Shown here in pieces: positions 34,153 through 43,210 of a stretch of DNA of 64,000 nucleotides. The first letter of the stretch is position 1, and every line of letters begins with the position of its first letter. The stretch lies in contig JADJZB010000028.1 in assembly GCA_016719485.1 (NCBI GenBank), positions 62,001 to 126,000 of the forward strand, read 5' to 3'. Source of the DNA: Holophagales bacterium. GTDB taxonomy: Bacteria > Acidobacteriota > Thermoanaerobaculia > UBA5066. The notes under the pieces were generated by a model. The model was not told where the DNA came from and searched no databases. It saw nothing but the letters and a program-made list of their open reading frames with translations. The position numbers and the translations under genes were made by a program.

Positions 34153-34293
34153 CGGCACGGTCCCGCGCACGGACGTGCGTTCGAAGTCCGCGCTCCGTGG
34201 CAGAATCCGCCGCCAACTGCGAATGAAGAGGCCCCCGTCGACACGACGCCCTGCCGTCGAAGCGTTCCGTGCACCCTCCGGACAGGAGGCCCC

Positions 34294-37200
34294 CTGAGCA
34301 GCGCCCGGCGCTCGTCCGTCCTCGAGACGGTCCTGAGGATCCAGCCCGGCGAGGGGGCTCGCGTCGGGCTCATGCTCGCGTTCTCGCTTCTCGCGGTCGG
34401 GGGCGTCGTGATCACCGGGCAGGTCGTGGGCCGATCGCTCTTCCTGAGCGCGCTCCCGCCCTGGGCGATCCCGTTCCGGTTCCTCCTTCCGCCGCTCGCG
34501 CTCGTCGCGGCCGTGGCGCTCCACGGGCGCGCGGCCCGGCACCTGACTCCCCGGCAGCTCGTCACGGCGACGTTCGGGCCCATCGTCGCGTTCGTCGTCC
34601 TCGCGCGGATCCTCATGCCGACGCCGCTGGGCGAGACGCTCGCCTTCCTGCTGACCCTCGCGGTCATGCTCGACGCGGCGGGGAACGTCGTGATGATCGT
34701 CTTCTGGACGATCGCCGGCGACGTCTTCGACGCGCGCGAGGCCAAGCGCCTCTTCGGCATCATCTCCGGGGGCAGCGTCGTCGCCAACGTCGCCTTCGGC
34801 CTCTTCCTCGGCCGGCTCGCGGCCGCGGTTCGCGCCGCCGACCTGCTGCTGGTCGTCGTCCTCGCGGTCCTCGGCTGCTGGGCGATCGTCCAGCGCCTGA
34901 CCACGCGGCACTCCCGGCAGGAACCCGCGCCCTCGCCTCAGGAGACCGCAGCCGGTGCGAACGCCGGCGAGGGATTCGTCGATGACCTGAGGGCCGTCCT
35001 CTCGTCACCCCTGACACGGACGCTCGGGGCCGCCCTCGTCGTCGTCGCCCTCGTCGGGACGATCGCCGACTACCAGCTCGACCTGACGCTCAAGGCGGCC
35101 TACGGCGCGGACGCGAAGGGGATGGTGGGATTCCTGTCGAACTTCCGCGTCGCGGCCGGCCTCGTCGGGCTCGTCGTCCAGTTCGCGGTCGCGGGGCGTC
35201 TCATGGAGCGGTGGGGCGTCCTCGCCGCCCTCCTGGTCCTCCCCGCCTCCGTCGCCCTCGGCGGCGTCGCGGGGCTCGTCACGGGTGGCGCCCTCTGGGC
35301 CATCTCCCTCCCGCGCGCAGCGGACATCTCCTTCAAGTACACGCTCAACGATTCCGCCTTCAACCTCCTGTACCTCCCGCTCACGTCACGCCAGCGCACC
35401 CGCGCCAAGGCGGTGGTGGACGGAACGCTCAAGCCCGTGCTCGCGGTCCTCCTCGGCCTCGCGTTCCTCGCGGTGAGCCGGACCGGGAGCACGCATGTCC
35501 TCCCGTGGACGGTACCGCTCCTGCTCCTCTCGGGGATCTGGATCGCGCTCCTCTTCCGAGCCACACGGCACTACGTGGACGCCCTCTCGGCGAGCCTCGT
35601 CATGAGGCGGCTCGACCTCGGGCGCGGCTCCGTCGACCTCTCGGACGAGACGAGCGCACGCGTCCTCAGGACGGCCCTCGGCGAGAGCGACGGCCTGCGC
35701 GTCCTCCACACGCTCTCGGTGGCGCGGAGCGCCACCGGGTCGGACTGGTCGGACCTCGTGGCCCCCCTGACGTCGCACCCCGATCCCGAGGTCCGCGCCG
35801 AGGCCGCGTCCTACCTCGCCGAGCGCGGGGCGTCCCGCCACGCGGAACGCCTCCGGACGCTGATGGCCGATCCTGCCGAGTCGACCCGCGCCGCGGCCAT
35901 CGCGGCGTACTGCCGGCTCTCGGGGGCGGACGCCGTCCCCGTCGTCGTCCCCCTGCTCCAGGACGCGAGCCTCTCGACGCGAGGCTCGGCCATCGTTGCG
36001 CTCGTCCGGCACGGCGGTCTCGGCGGCCTCCTCCACGCCGGTCGGCCTCTCCAGGACCTCCTCGTCTCCCCGGACGCCGGAGAGCGGACACTGGGCGCCG
36101 GAATCCTCGGCGAGCTGGCCGTGCCCGGCTTCTTCCACCCGATCCAGGACCTGCTCGAGGACCCTGTGCCGTCCGTGCGTGCCGCAGCCCTCCGAGCGGC
36201 CCGGAGCGTCGCGGCGCCCGAGCTCGTCCCCGCGCTCCGGAAGGCGCTCGACGAGCCGTCTTCCCGCGCCGGTGCCGTGAGGGCCCTCATCGCGAGCACG
36301 GCGGCGGACCCGCAGCGCCTCGCCGGGATCGCGCTCGACCCGACGCTGGCGGCCCCGGCGCGCGTTGCGCTCGTGAGGGCTCTCGGCAAGGCAGGCCCCG
36401 CCGCGTCGGCGTTCCTCCCGGACTTCGCATTCGACGAGGAAGAGAGGGTCCGCGCGGCCGCGTACGCCTCGATGCTCGACCTGCGCGCGAACGGTCACTC
36501 GCCCGCGATCGAGCCGGAACGCCTTCGTGAGCAGCTGCGCTCGGAGGTCCGCTCGGCCTTCGAAAGGCGGGTGGCGCTCGCGGACCTCGAGAGGGACTCG
36601 GTGCATCCCCTCCTCCTCGATGCTCTCGCCGCCGGAGTCCAGCGGGACCAGGACCGGGTCCTCGCGCTCGTCGCTCTCCTCTACCCGCGCCTCGTCCTCG
36701 AGCCCCTCCGCCGGGCGATGAGCCAGACGGACGCGCGGCTCCGCGCGAACGCCATCGAGCTCATCGAGAACGTCGCCCAGGCGGAGAAGGACGTTCTCGT
36801 GCCGTACGTGGGCGGCTCGGCGGCCGAGCGGCAGGAAGCCGCGCGCCTCCTCGGCGTCACGAACCAGGATCCGGCCGCGCACGTCGAGAGGCTCCTCGGG
36901 AGCCGGGATTCGTGGGTCCGCCTCTGCGCCCTCGCCTCGGCGGGCGGCTCCTCCCACGCGGGGCTCAGGTCCCGGATCGAAGCCGAGCTCTCGTCGCCGG
37001 ACCCTCTCTTCCGGGAAACGGCACGTCACGCTCTCGGGACGCCGGCTGCGGGGGCCGGCCAGGCAAGGGAAGGAGAAAACCGGATGCCGCTGGCGCCGCT
37101 CGAGAAGGTCCTGTTCCTCAAGCAGGTTTCGCTCTTCCGGGAGATCCCCGCGGAGGACGTGGCCGCCCTCCTGCCGATCGCCGAGGAGGTCTCCTTCCAG

Positions 37201-37494
37201 GCCGGCGACGTCGTCATCCGGGAGGGGGACAAGGGAGACGCCCTCTACCTCATCGTGGAAGGCTCGATCGGCATCTCTGCCGGCGGGGTCGCGACCGGCA
37301 AACGCCTCGGATCGCGCGACGTCATCGGCGAGCTCTCGATCCTGACGGGGGATCCCCGCTCCGTGACCTGCACGGCCGAGAGCGAGGTCCTCGCCCTCCG
37401 AATCGACCGCGAGCCTTTCTGGCAGCTCATGCGGGAGAGACCGGAAGTTCCCGTGGGGCTCGTCAAGATCCTCACCGGGTACATCAGGAAGTGA
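34294..37494 (+). CDS. Npt1-type transporter fused to HEAT repeats and cyclic-nucleotide domain
   Basis: Residues 20-430 hold about twelve membrane helices of the ATP/ADP-translocase-like (Npt1/2) family. Residues 440-920 are HEAT-type repeats (HPDPEVRAEAASYLAERG, VPSVRAAALRAARS). Residues 931-1066 are a cyclic-nucleotide-binding domain with GDKGDALYLIVEG and the phosphate cassette GELSILTGDPRSVT, including the key Arg. The apparent start is CTG 34294: GGAGG stands 4 bases before it, and the conserved lead-in LETVLRIQPGEGARVGL precedes the first in-frame ATG (34372). Transport controlled by cAMP or cGMP is the inference; the cargo is unknown. A lipoprotein gene follows 20 bases later. Confidence 0.8.
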   Translation: MSSARRSSVLETVLRIQPGEGARVGLMLAFSLLAVGGVVITGQVVGRSLFLSALPPWAIPFRFLLPPLALVAAVALHGRAARHLTPRQLVTATFGPIVAFVVLARILMPTPLGETLAFLLTLAVMLDAAGNVVMIVFWTIAGDVFDAREAKRLFGIISGGSVVANVAFGLFLGRLAAAVRAADLLLVVVLAVLGCWAIVQRLTTRHSRQEPAPSPQETAAGANAGEGFVDDLRAVLSSPLTRTLGAALVVVALVGTIADYQLDLTLKAAYGADAKGMVGFLSNFRVAAGLVGLVVQFAVAGRLMERWGVLAALLVLPASVALGGVAGLVTGGALWAISLPRAADISFKYTLNDSAFNLLYLPLTSRQRTRAKAVVDGTLKPVLAVLLGLAFLAVSRTGSTHVLPWTVPLLLLSGIWIALLFRATRHYVDALSASLVMRRLDLGRGSVDLSDETSARVLRTALGESDGLRVLHTLSVARSATGSDWSDLVAPLTSHPDPEVRAEAASYLAERGASRHAERLRTLMADPAESTRAAAIAAYCRLSGADAVPVVVPLLQDASLSTRGSAIVALVRHGGLGGLLHAGRPLQDLLVSPDAGERTLGAGILGELAVPGFFHPIQDLLEDPVPSVRAAALRAARSVAAPELVPALRKALDEPSSRAGAVRALIASTAADPQRLAGIALDPTLAAPARVALVRALGKAGPAASAFLPDFAFDEEERVRAAAYASMLDLRANGHSPAIEPERLREQLRSEVRSAFERRVALADLERDSVHPLLLDALAAGVQRDQDRVLALVALLYPRLVLEPLRRAMSQTDARLRANAIELIENVAQAEKDVLVPYVGGSAAERQEAARLLGVTNQDPAAHVERLLGSRDSWVRLCALASAGGSSHAGLRSRIEAELSSPDPLFRETARHALGTPAAGAGQAREGENRMPLAPLEKVLFLKQVSLFREIPAEDVAALLPIAEEVSFQAGDVVIREGDKGDALYLIVEGSIGISAGGVATGKRLGSRDVIGELSILTGDPRSVTCTAESEVLALRIDREPFWQLMRERPEVPVGLVKILTGYIRK

Positions 37495-37514
37495 CGAGTC
37501 CGGAGGTCACGCCC

Positions 37515-38687
37515 ATGTCAGCCTCGAGCGTTCTCCCCCGCCTGCTGTCCGCCGTGGCCGCACTCGCCCTCGCGGGCTGCGTCACCCACGGCGCCCTCTC
37601 GAGCCGCGCCGTGGACTACAACACCGCCGCCGAGACCGCCCGCAACGAGATGCTCCTCATGAACATCCTGCGCGCGCGGGATCGCAGGCCCATGGTTTTC
37701 ACGGGCCTCTCCCGCATCACCGGGAGCGTCCGGGCGGAGTCGCAGATCGGCGCGGCAGCGTCGACGGGCTCGGCGGCGCCGGACGTCCAGGCCTTCTCGC
37801 CCAGCTTCGGCTTCAGCGACTCGCCCACCTTCGACGTGGCGGTCCTCGATTCGCAGGAGTTCACGAGGGGCATCATGACCCCCGTCGGCACGGAGATCCT
37901 CGAGTACTTCTGGGACCAGGGCTACAACCGCGAGGTCCTCCTCTATCTCGTCGTCGACCGCTTCGAGGTGGACTGTGGAGCGGCGGTCGGAGCGCCTCTC
38001 AGGGTCCTCGAGAACGACCCGACAGAAAGTTCGTTCGGCGCCTTCTCCTCCCTCGTCGCCGACCTCGCGGACACCGGCCGCTGGCAGTTCGACGAACTCC
38101 TCACCGAGCGGATCGGCCCGCCGGTCGACGCGACCGAGGCCCGGCGTCTACCGACCCTCGTGCAGATGGCCTCCTCGCCCCTCCGGCTCCGGCCTCTCGC
38201 CGACGGCACGTTCCAGCTCGAGAAGACGTCCACGAAGCTGCGGCTCACGATCCCGGAGACGGGAGCCTGCGGGGGCGGGTCTCGCGACTCCGTTCGTCTC
38301 TACGACACCCGGGAGGCCGTCGAGGCCGCGGCTCGCCTGGCGCCGGGCGAGTCCCGGGCACGGATCGTCATGCGCTCCCCCCAGTCGATCCTCCATTACC
38401 TCGGGGAGCTGGCGCGTCCCGAGCGGGAGGTCGCCATCCGGGCGCGCCGGGCCGACCAGCCGGTTTCCGAGAGGCGCCTCTTCGCCGTCCGGCCGGGAGG
38501 TGCCTGCCCAGCGAGCGAGGTGTCGGTCCGGTACGACGGCTCGCGGTGGGCCATCCCGCGCGGAGCGGCCGAGTGCGACGGAGGACGATCGATGCAGTCG
38601 CTCGCCATCACGGCCCAGCTGATGTCTCTCCTCCAGTCGGCCAAGGATCTCCCGACGACTTCGACGGTCCGGATCGTCGGGCAGTAG
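37515..38687 (+). CDS. Hypothetical lipoprotein
   Basis: The signal peptide ends in the lipobox LAGC. The mature part of about 370 residues has SSRAVDYNTAAETARNEMLLMNILRARDRRP near its start, a pattern I have seen in uncharacterised outer-membrane lipoproteins, and no catalytic motif. ATG 37515 has GGAGG 8 bases upstream. It lies 20 bases after the transporter gene and is probably co-transcribed. Function unknown. Confidence 0.75.
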   Translation: MSASSVLPRLLSAVAALALAGCVTHGALSSRAVDYNTAAETARNEMLLMNILRARDRRPMVFTGLSRITGSVRAESQIGAAASTGSAAPDVQAFSPSFGFSDSPTFDVAVLDSQEFTRGIMTPVGTEILEYFWDQGYNREVLLYLVVDRFEVDCGAAVGAPLRVLENDPTESSFGAFSSLVADLADTGRWQFDELLTERIGPPVDATEARRLPTLVQMASSPLRLRPLADGTFQLEKTSTKLRLTIPETGACGGGSRDSVRLYDTREAVEAAARLAPGESRARIVMRSPQSILHYLGELARPEREVAIRARRADQPVSERRLFAVRPGGACPASEVSVRYDGSRWAIPRGAAECDGGRSMQSLAITAQLMSLLQSAKDLPTTSTVRIVGQ

Positions 38688-38705
38688 AAGCGCGCCGGGA
38701 CGTCG

Positions 38706-40343
38706 TCAGGCGGCCCCGGCGCCGGGTGGGCCGGGCGCGCGGCCTTCTTCCACCGCCTCCGACTCGGCGGCCAGGATCGCCCTCTCCTCGACGAACCGGA
38801 CGAGCCCCTTCAGCGTGAGCGGAAGGGAGAAGTGGAACCCCTGGATCAGGTGGACGCCGCGGGCGACGAGGTAGTCGACCTGCTCCGGCCGCTCGACGCC
38901 TTCGGCGATGATCGTCATCTCGAGCTTCTGGCCGAGGTCGACGACGGCGTCGATGACGGTTTCCGCGACGGAGCCGGTCCCGATTCCCTCCACGAAGCTC
39001 TTGTCGATCTTCAGGTGGTCGAGGCGGAAGCGGCGGAGCGTGGCGATGTTCGAGAAGCCCGTCCCGAAGTCGTCGAGCGCGACCTTCGCGCCCCACGCCT
39101 GGATCGCCTCGAGGACGTTTCGCGCCGTCCCCCCCTCGTCCTCGATGAACTCCCTCTCCGTCACCTCGAAGACCAGGCACTCCGGCCGGAGGCTCGAGCC
39201 CTCGAACGCGCGCAGGATGCCCGCCACGGTCCCCGGGTCGCGGAGGTGGGCCCCGGCGAGGTTGATCGACACGTGGAAGCGATCCGGCTCGGGCAGGCCG
39301 TCGGGCAGGTCCCGGCCGACGCGCCGCATGAGCCAGTCGGTGATCGGCACGATCAGGCCCGTCTCCTCCGCCAGCGCGATGAAGAGGTCGGGCGAGAGGA
39401 GCCCCTCGCGCGCGTGGCGCCAGCGAAGCAGCGCCTCCGCGCCGACACAACGCCCCGAGCGGACGTCGACGACAGGCAGGTAGCGGACCTCCAGCTCGCC
39501 GCGGCGGGCGGCGCCCCGGAGCTGACGCTTGAGGGCCGCGCCGGGTGACCCGGCGAGGAGGACGAGCGCCGCTGCGCCCGCCCCGAATCCGAGGCCGATC
39601 GCGAGGAGGAGAGGAAGGGTCTCTCCCCACGCGGCGAGCTGGACGTCGGCGGTGGCCCGCACGCGGACGGAGATCCCCCCGCCCGTGCAGCGGGCCCTGG
39701 CCTCCTCGGCACGCACCCCGACGATCCGCCCGAGAAGCCGGAGCAGCGCGCCGGGGCGCGGCGAGGGCGTCTCGCCCGCGGCCGGCACCCGGAGCACGAT
39801 TCCCGCTGCCCCGGCGACCTCCCCCACGAGGCGTCCGCCGTCCGCCACGGGCGCCAGGAAGCGCGACAGCCTCGCCGCGTCGAAGCTCACCTGTCCTGCG
39901 CCCCGCGGAAGGCGGACGGCGAACCGCACCGCGCCGGTCCCGAGGGCACCGTCCCAGAGGGCCCGTCCGTCGCGCTGCAGGGCGTTGCGCACCGCTTCCG
40001 GCAGGGGCAGGGGGACGGCTCCGACGCTGCAGACGAGCGAGAGGGACCCGTCGAGCAGCGAGGCGTCGCGCACGGCGAGGCCGACGTCGATGGCGGACTT
40101 CAGCGTCTCGGCGGTGTCGGGGCTGCAGCCGCCGTCCCACCGGTTTCCAAGGCGTGCCAGGAACGCCTCCGCGTGAGAGAGGAGCGCGTCGGTCAACGCA
40201 GCCGCCACCTGAGCGCGCGCCTCCAGGTCGTCGCGGAGCGCCCGCCTCTCCAGGCGCCACGAAAGCCAGACGAGGAGCGCCGGCGGGAGGAGCACGGCGA
40301 GGAGGACGGACGCGGCCAGCCGCGCCGGCCACCGCGTCAACAC
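38706..40343 (-). CDS. Membrane c-di-GMP phosphodiesterase (CSS-type sensor, EAL domain)
   Basis: Two membrane helices (about residues 8-28 and 240-262) enclose a periplasmic domain with Cys in GGCSPDTAETL and LVCSVG, resembling the CSS-motif redox sensor of PdeC-type enzymes. The cytoplasmic EAL domain is complete: EALLRW, SINLAG, FEVTERE, LDDFGTGFSN, LKIDKSFV, AEGVERPEQ and QGFHF. It should therefore hydrolyse c-di-GMP, with activity set by disulfide state in the periplasm. There is no GGDEF domain. It ends 18 bases from the convergent lipoprotein gene and lies 67 bases after the gene at 40411. Confidence 0.88.
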   Translation of the reverse strand: MLTRWPARLAASVLLAVLLPPALLVWLSWRLERRALRDDLEARAQVAAALTDALLSHAEAFLARLGNRWDGGCSPDTAETLKSAIDVGLAVRDASLLDGSLSLVCSVGAVPLPLPEAVRNALQRDGRALWDGALGTGAVRFAVRLPRGAGQVSFDAARLSRFLAPVADGGRLVGEVAGAAGIVLRVPAAGETPSPRPGALLRLLGRIVGVRAEEARARCTGGGISVRVRATADVQLAAWGETLPLLLAIGLGFGAGAAALVLLAGSPGAALKRQLRGAARRGELEVRYLPVVDVRSGRCVGAEALLRWRHAREGLLSPDLFIALAEETGLIVPITDWLMRRVGRDLPDGLPEPDRFHVSINLAGAHLRDPGTVAGILRAFEGSSLRPECLVFEVTEREFIEDEGGTARNVLEAIQAWGAKVALDDFGTGFSNIATLRRFRLDHLKIDKSFVEGIGTGSVAETVIDAVVDLGQKLEMTIIAEGVERPEQVDYLVARGVHLIQGFHFSLPLTLKGLVRFVEERAILAAESEAVEEGRAPGPPGAGAA

Positions 40344-40410
40344 GCCCCCGACGGCCGATGTTCCGAATCCGGTGTCATCGAGACGGACATTGTACGGACG
40401 GTCGTCCCCT

Positions 40411-42198
40411 TCAGCGGAGGTAGCCGAGGGATCGGAGGTTCTCCACGTACTCCTCGGGGTCCAGCGCGGGACCGCCGCCCGGCCGCTTTCGGCCCCAGGA
40501 GGAGACCGTCGCGTCCGACGCGGCGCCCTCGCGCAGGAGACGCGTGTCGACCTTTCCCTCGGTCTGCCTCGAGGCAGGCACGCCGAGAGCGGCGAGGAGC
40601 GTCGGCGCGAGGTCGACGGGTCTCACCTCTCCGGCTACGGCCGCCGCCGCGAGGCGTCCGGAAAGGAGAAGCTCCCCGGTGACGGCCGACCGGCCACGGT
40701 CGACGACGACCGCGACGAGATCGGCGTCGCCTCCGAGGACGTCCGGTCCCGCGAGGAACGAGGCGATCGTGCGGGTCTCCTCGCCCAGGGCAGTGGCGAG
40801 AGCCACGCGATCGGCCACCGTCCGATCCGGCTCCGAAAGCGCCGCGCCGAGTATGTCGAGCCCCGGCAGGTAGAGAAGCGCCAGGCGCGGTCGCGCCCTC
40901 GCGACTTCCTGCCGGAAGGCGGCGATGGCGAACGCGTCGAGACCTCGCGCGTCCGCGACGAGCCGGCCGACGCCGGGCCTGGGTGCCGCCTCACGAACGG
41001 CCAGGCGGGCGGCCCGCGCAGCGGCCTCCGGCGGCCATCCCTCGCCCTCCAGCTTCGCTCCGGCCCGGGCGGCGAAGAAGAGGTGGTTTCCGAGGACGAC
41101 GCCGCCGGCGTCGTCCGCCGGCCACGTCGTCCACCAGTTCACGACGAGCGATGCGAGACCTCCCCTGTGCGCGACCTCCCACAGCGACGGGACCCTTCGG
41201 GCCGCGGACGTGACGGACTCCTCGCGCGCCAGGCCGAGCTCGGGAAGGATGCGGCCGAGGTACCAGCCCGTCCCGGCCGTCAACCGGACCGGCGCGACGA
41301 GGCCGTCGAGACGCACGAGCTCGAGTGCACCGACGCCGTGCCGGCGCGCCGGCTCGCCCGTTGCGACGGTCGTCCAGAACGCCGCCGGATCCGACGTCTC
41401 CTTGCGGTACCCGAGGCGCACGCGTGCGCCGAGAGGTGCCACGTCCGTCACGACCTCCGGGGTCCAGCCGTCCACCGCGACGAGGACGGCCCTCGCCGCC
41501 GAGGAGCGGACGACGAGCGGCTCGTCGGTCGGTGGAGCGCGCCGCAGGAGAAGCCAGCCCCCGGCGGCGAGGGCGGCGGCGGCGAGCGCCGAGCCCACGG
41601 CGAACGCCGGGCGTGGCGCCCGTGAGAAAACGGCCCGACCGGAGGCCGCGAGGACCGTGAACGCCAGGCCTCGGGCCACCCGGACCGCAAGGACGACCGC
41701 GAACGCCGCCGCGCCGAGAGCGACGAGCGCCGCGAGCGGGCCGGCCGCATCGAGGACCGGCCGCGCCGCCAGCACGGCGCCGACCCCGGCGAGGACACCG
41801 AAGACGATCGCCAGCTCCGTCGAGACACCGGACGGGTCGCCGCGTCCCCGCATGCGCAGCCACGCGAGCGCGGCGAGAAGGAGTACGAGGACGCCCGCGG
41901 CGAGGAGCGCCCCTGCGCCGAGCCACGCGAAGAGGACGAGGGCGTCGCGCGGCGCGAGGGACGAGGCGAGGGCGACCGCGACGGTCTCGACGGTGGCGAG
42001 GGCGAGAGCGAGAAAGAGCGACGCGACCGCGGCGCCGAAGAGCAGCCCCAGCGTCCTGTTTCGGGCGGCGAGGGCCCCCTTCAGGACCGCTCCTTCGACG
42101 CCGCGATCGAGGTACCCGCGGGAACGGAGCCGCTCCCGTGCCTCCTCGAAGGTGACGGGATCCCGGCTCCCGGGGGGCTCGCTGGACGGTGCGCTCAC
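40411..42198 (-). CDS. Alkaline-phosphatase-fold membrane protein with altered active site
   Basis: About six N-terminal membrane helices (residues 50-215) lead to a periplasmic or cytoplasmic domain that follows the type I phosphodiesterase/AlkP pattern: LVAVDGWTPEVV, SDPAAFWTTVATGEPARRHGVG, LLYLPGLDILGAALS and DLVAVVVDRGRSA, ending with the LRSLGYLR tail common in AlkP-type proteins. Two metal histidines normally found as D..GH and SDHG are replaced (LDILGA, VDRG), so catalysis is doubtful. GTG 42198 lacks a good Shine-Dalgarno; the exact start is uncertain. Confidence 0.72.
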   Translation of the reverse strand: MSAPSSEPPGSRDPVTFEEARERLRSRGYLDRGVEGAVLKGALAARNRTLGLLFGAAVASLFLALALATVETVAVALASSLAPRDALVLFAWLGAGALLAAGVLVLLLAALAWLRMRGRGDPSGVSTELAIVFGVLAGVGAVLAARPVLDAAGPLAALVALGAAAFAVVLAVRVARGLAFTVLAASGRAVFSRAPRPAFAVGSALAAAALAAGGWLLLRRAPPTDEPLVVRSSAARAVLVAVDGWTPEVVTDVAPLGARVRLGYRKETSDPAAFWTTVATGEPARRHGVGALELVRLDGLVAPVRLTAGTGWYLGRILPELGLAREESVTSAARRVPSLWEVAHRGGLASLVVNWWTTWPADDAGGVVLGNHLFFAARAGAKLEGEGWPPEAAARAARLAVREAAPRPGVGRLVADARGLDAFAIAAFRQEVARARPRLALLYLPGLDILGAALSEPDRTVADRVALATALGEETRTIASFLAGPDVLGGDADLVAVVVDRGRSAVTGELLLSGRLAAAAVAGEVRPVDLAPTLLAALGVPASRQTEGKVDTRLLREGAASDATVSSWGRKRPGGGPALDPEEYVENLRSLGYLR

Positions 42199-42242
42199 CC
42201 GTGCGACGTTAGCAGGGCGCGCGTCTCGCCGCAGCGGCCCGA

Positions 42243-43142
42243 TCAGACGGTCCGATCCCTGAGCAACGAGGCGAAGGCGCAGAGGTGCGCCGCCCTCGTC
42301 CCGAAGGGCTCGAGGGCCTCGATCGCGTGGAGCGTCAGCTCCTGGACCAGCCGGCGCGCACCCTCCTCGCCCACGTGCCGCGCGAAGGTGGGAGTCGGAG
42401 CCCGCCGGGCGTGCTTGCCGGTCCGCGCCGGGTCCTGCCTCTCGAGGAGATCGTCGACGATCTGGAACGCGAGGCCGACGTTCTTGGCGTAGGAGCGGAC
42501 GGCCGCCAGCTCCTTCGGCCGCGCCCCGCCGAGGACCGCCCCGAACTCGGCGGCCGCCACGAAGAGGGCACCCGTCTTGCGTGCGTGGATCGTCTCGAGC
42601 CGGTCGAACGACGCTTCCGCCTCCCCGGTACGCAGGTCCAGGGACTGTCCCGACGCGAGGCCCCAGAGACCGGCGGCGTCCGCCAGGCGCGAGACGAGGT
42701 CGAGCGCCGGGGCGGGCCGGATGCTCGACAGCCCGGAGTCGGCGAGGACGCCGAACGCCCGGACGATCAGCGTCACGCCGGCGAGGATGGCGAGATCCTC
42801 GCCGTGGACCGTGTGGAGAGCGGGCCTTCCCCGACGCGTCGTGGCGTCGTCCATCGAGGGGAGGTCGTCGAGGGCGAGCGAGGCGGCGTGGACCATCTCC
42901 ACGGCGCAGGCCGGGTCGAGGAGGCTCTCTTCCTTCGCGCCGAACAGCGCTCCGGAGAGAAAGACGAGGCCGGGCCTCACCCGCTTGCCGGGAGAGAGGA
43001 GCGCATCCCGGGCCGCAGGGGGCAGGGGATCCAGGACGTCGTCGAGGAGGCCGGCGGAAGGACCCCGCTCGAGCAGCTCCGGGAGCCGGGCGTCGACGGC
43101 GCTCCGAACGCGGGAAAGGGTCTGGGAAAGGTCGAGAGGCAC
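42243..43142 (-). CDS. Polyprenyl diphosphate synthase
   Basis: A trans-isoprenyl synthase of about 299 residues with the first aspartate-rich motif DDLPSMDD and RRGRPALHTVHG, a central LASGQSLDLR, HARKTGALFVAAAEFGAVLGG, and a second motif DDLLE in which the last Asp is Glu. It makes a C15-C20 or longer prenyl diphosphate; chain length cannot be read reliably. It is separate from the ispA gene at 62343. GTG 43142 (GGAG 9 bases upstream) is preferred; an in-frame start at 43202 would cut into the divergent promoter region. Confidence 0.85.
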   Translation of the reverse strand: MPLDLSQTLSRVRSAVDARLPELLERGPSAGLLDDVLDPLPPAARDALLSPGKRVRPGLVFLSGALFGAKEESLLDPACAVEMVHAASLALDDLPSMDDATTRRGRPALHTVHGEDLAILAGVTLIVRAFGVLADSGLSSIRPAPALDLVSRLADAAGLWGLASGQSLDLRTGEAEASFDRLETIHARKTGALFVAAAEFGAVLGGARPKELAAVRSYAKNVGLAFQIVDDLLERQDPARTGKHARRAPTPTFARHVGEEGARRLVQELTLHAIEALEPFGTRAAHLCAFASLLRDRTV

Positions 43143-43210
43143 GGTGCGTGGCTCCGTTTCCTGTCCGGACGGCACGGTCCGGAGGGCCGGGGAGTGTAGC
43201 ATCGGGTTCG

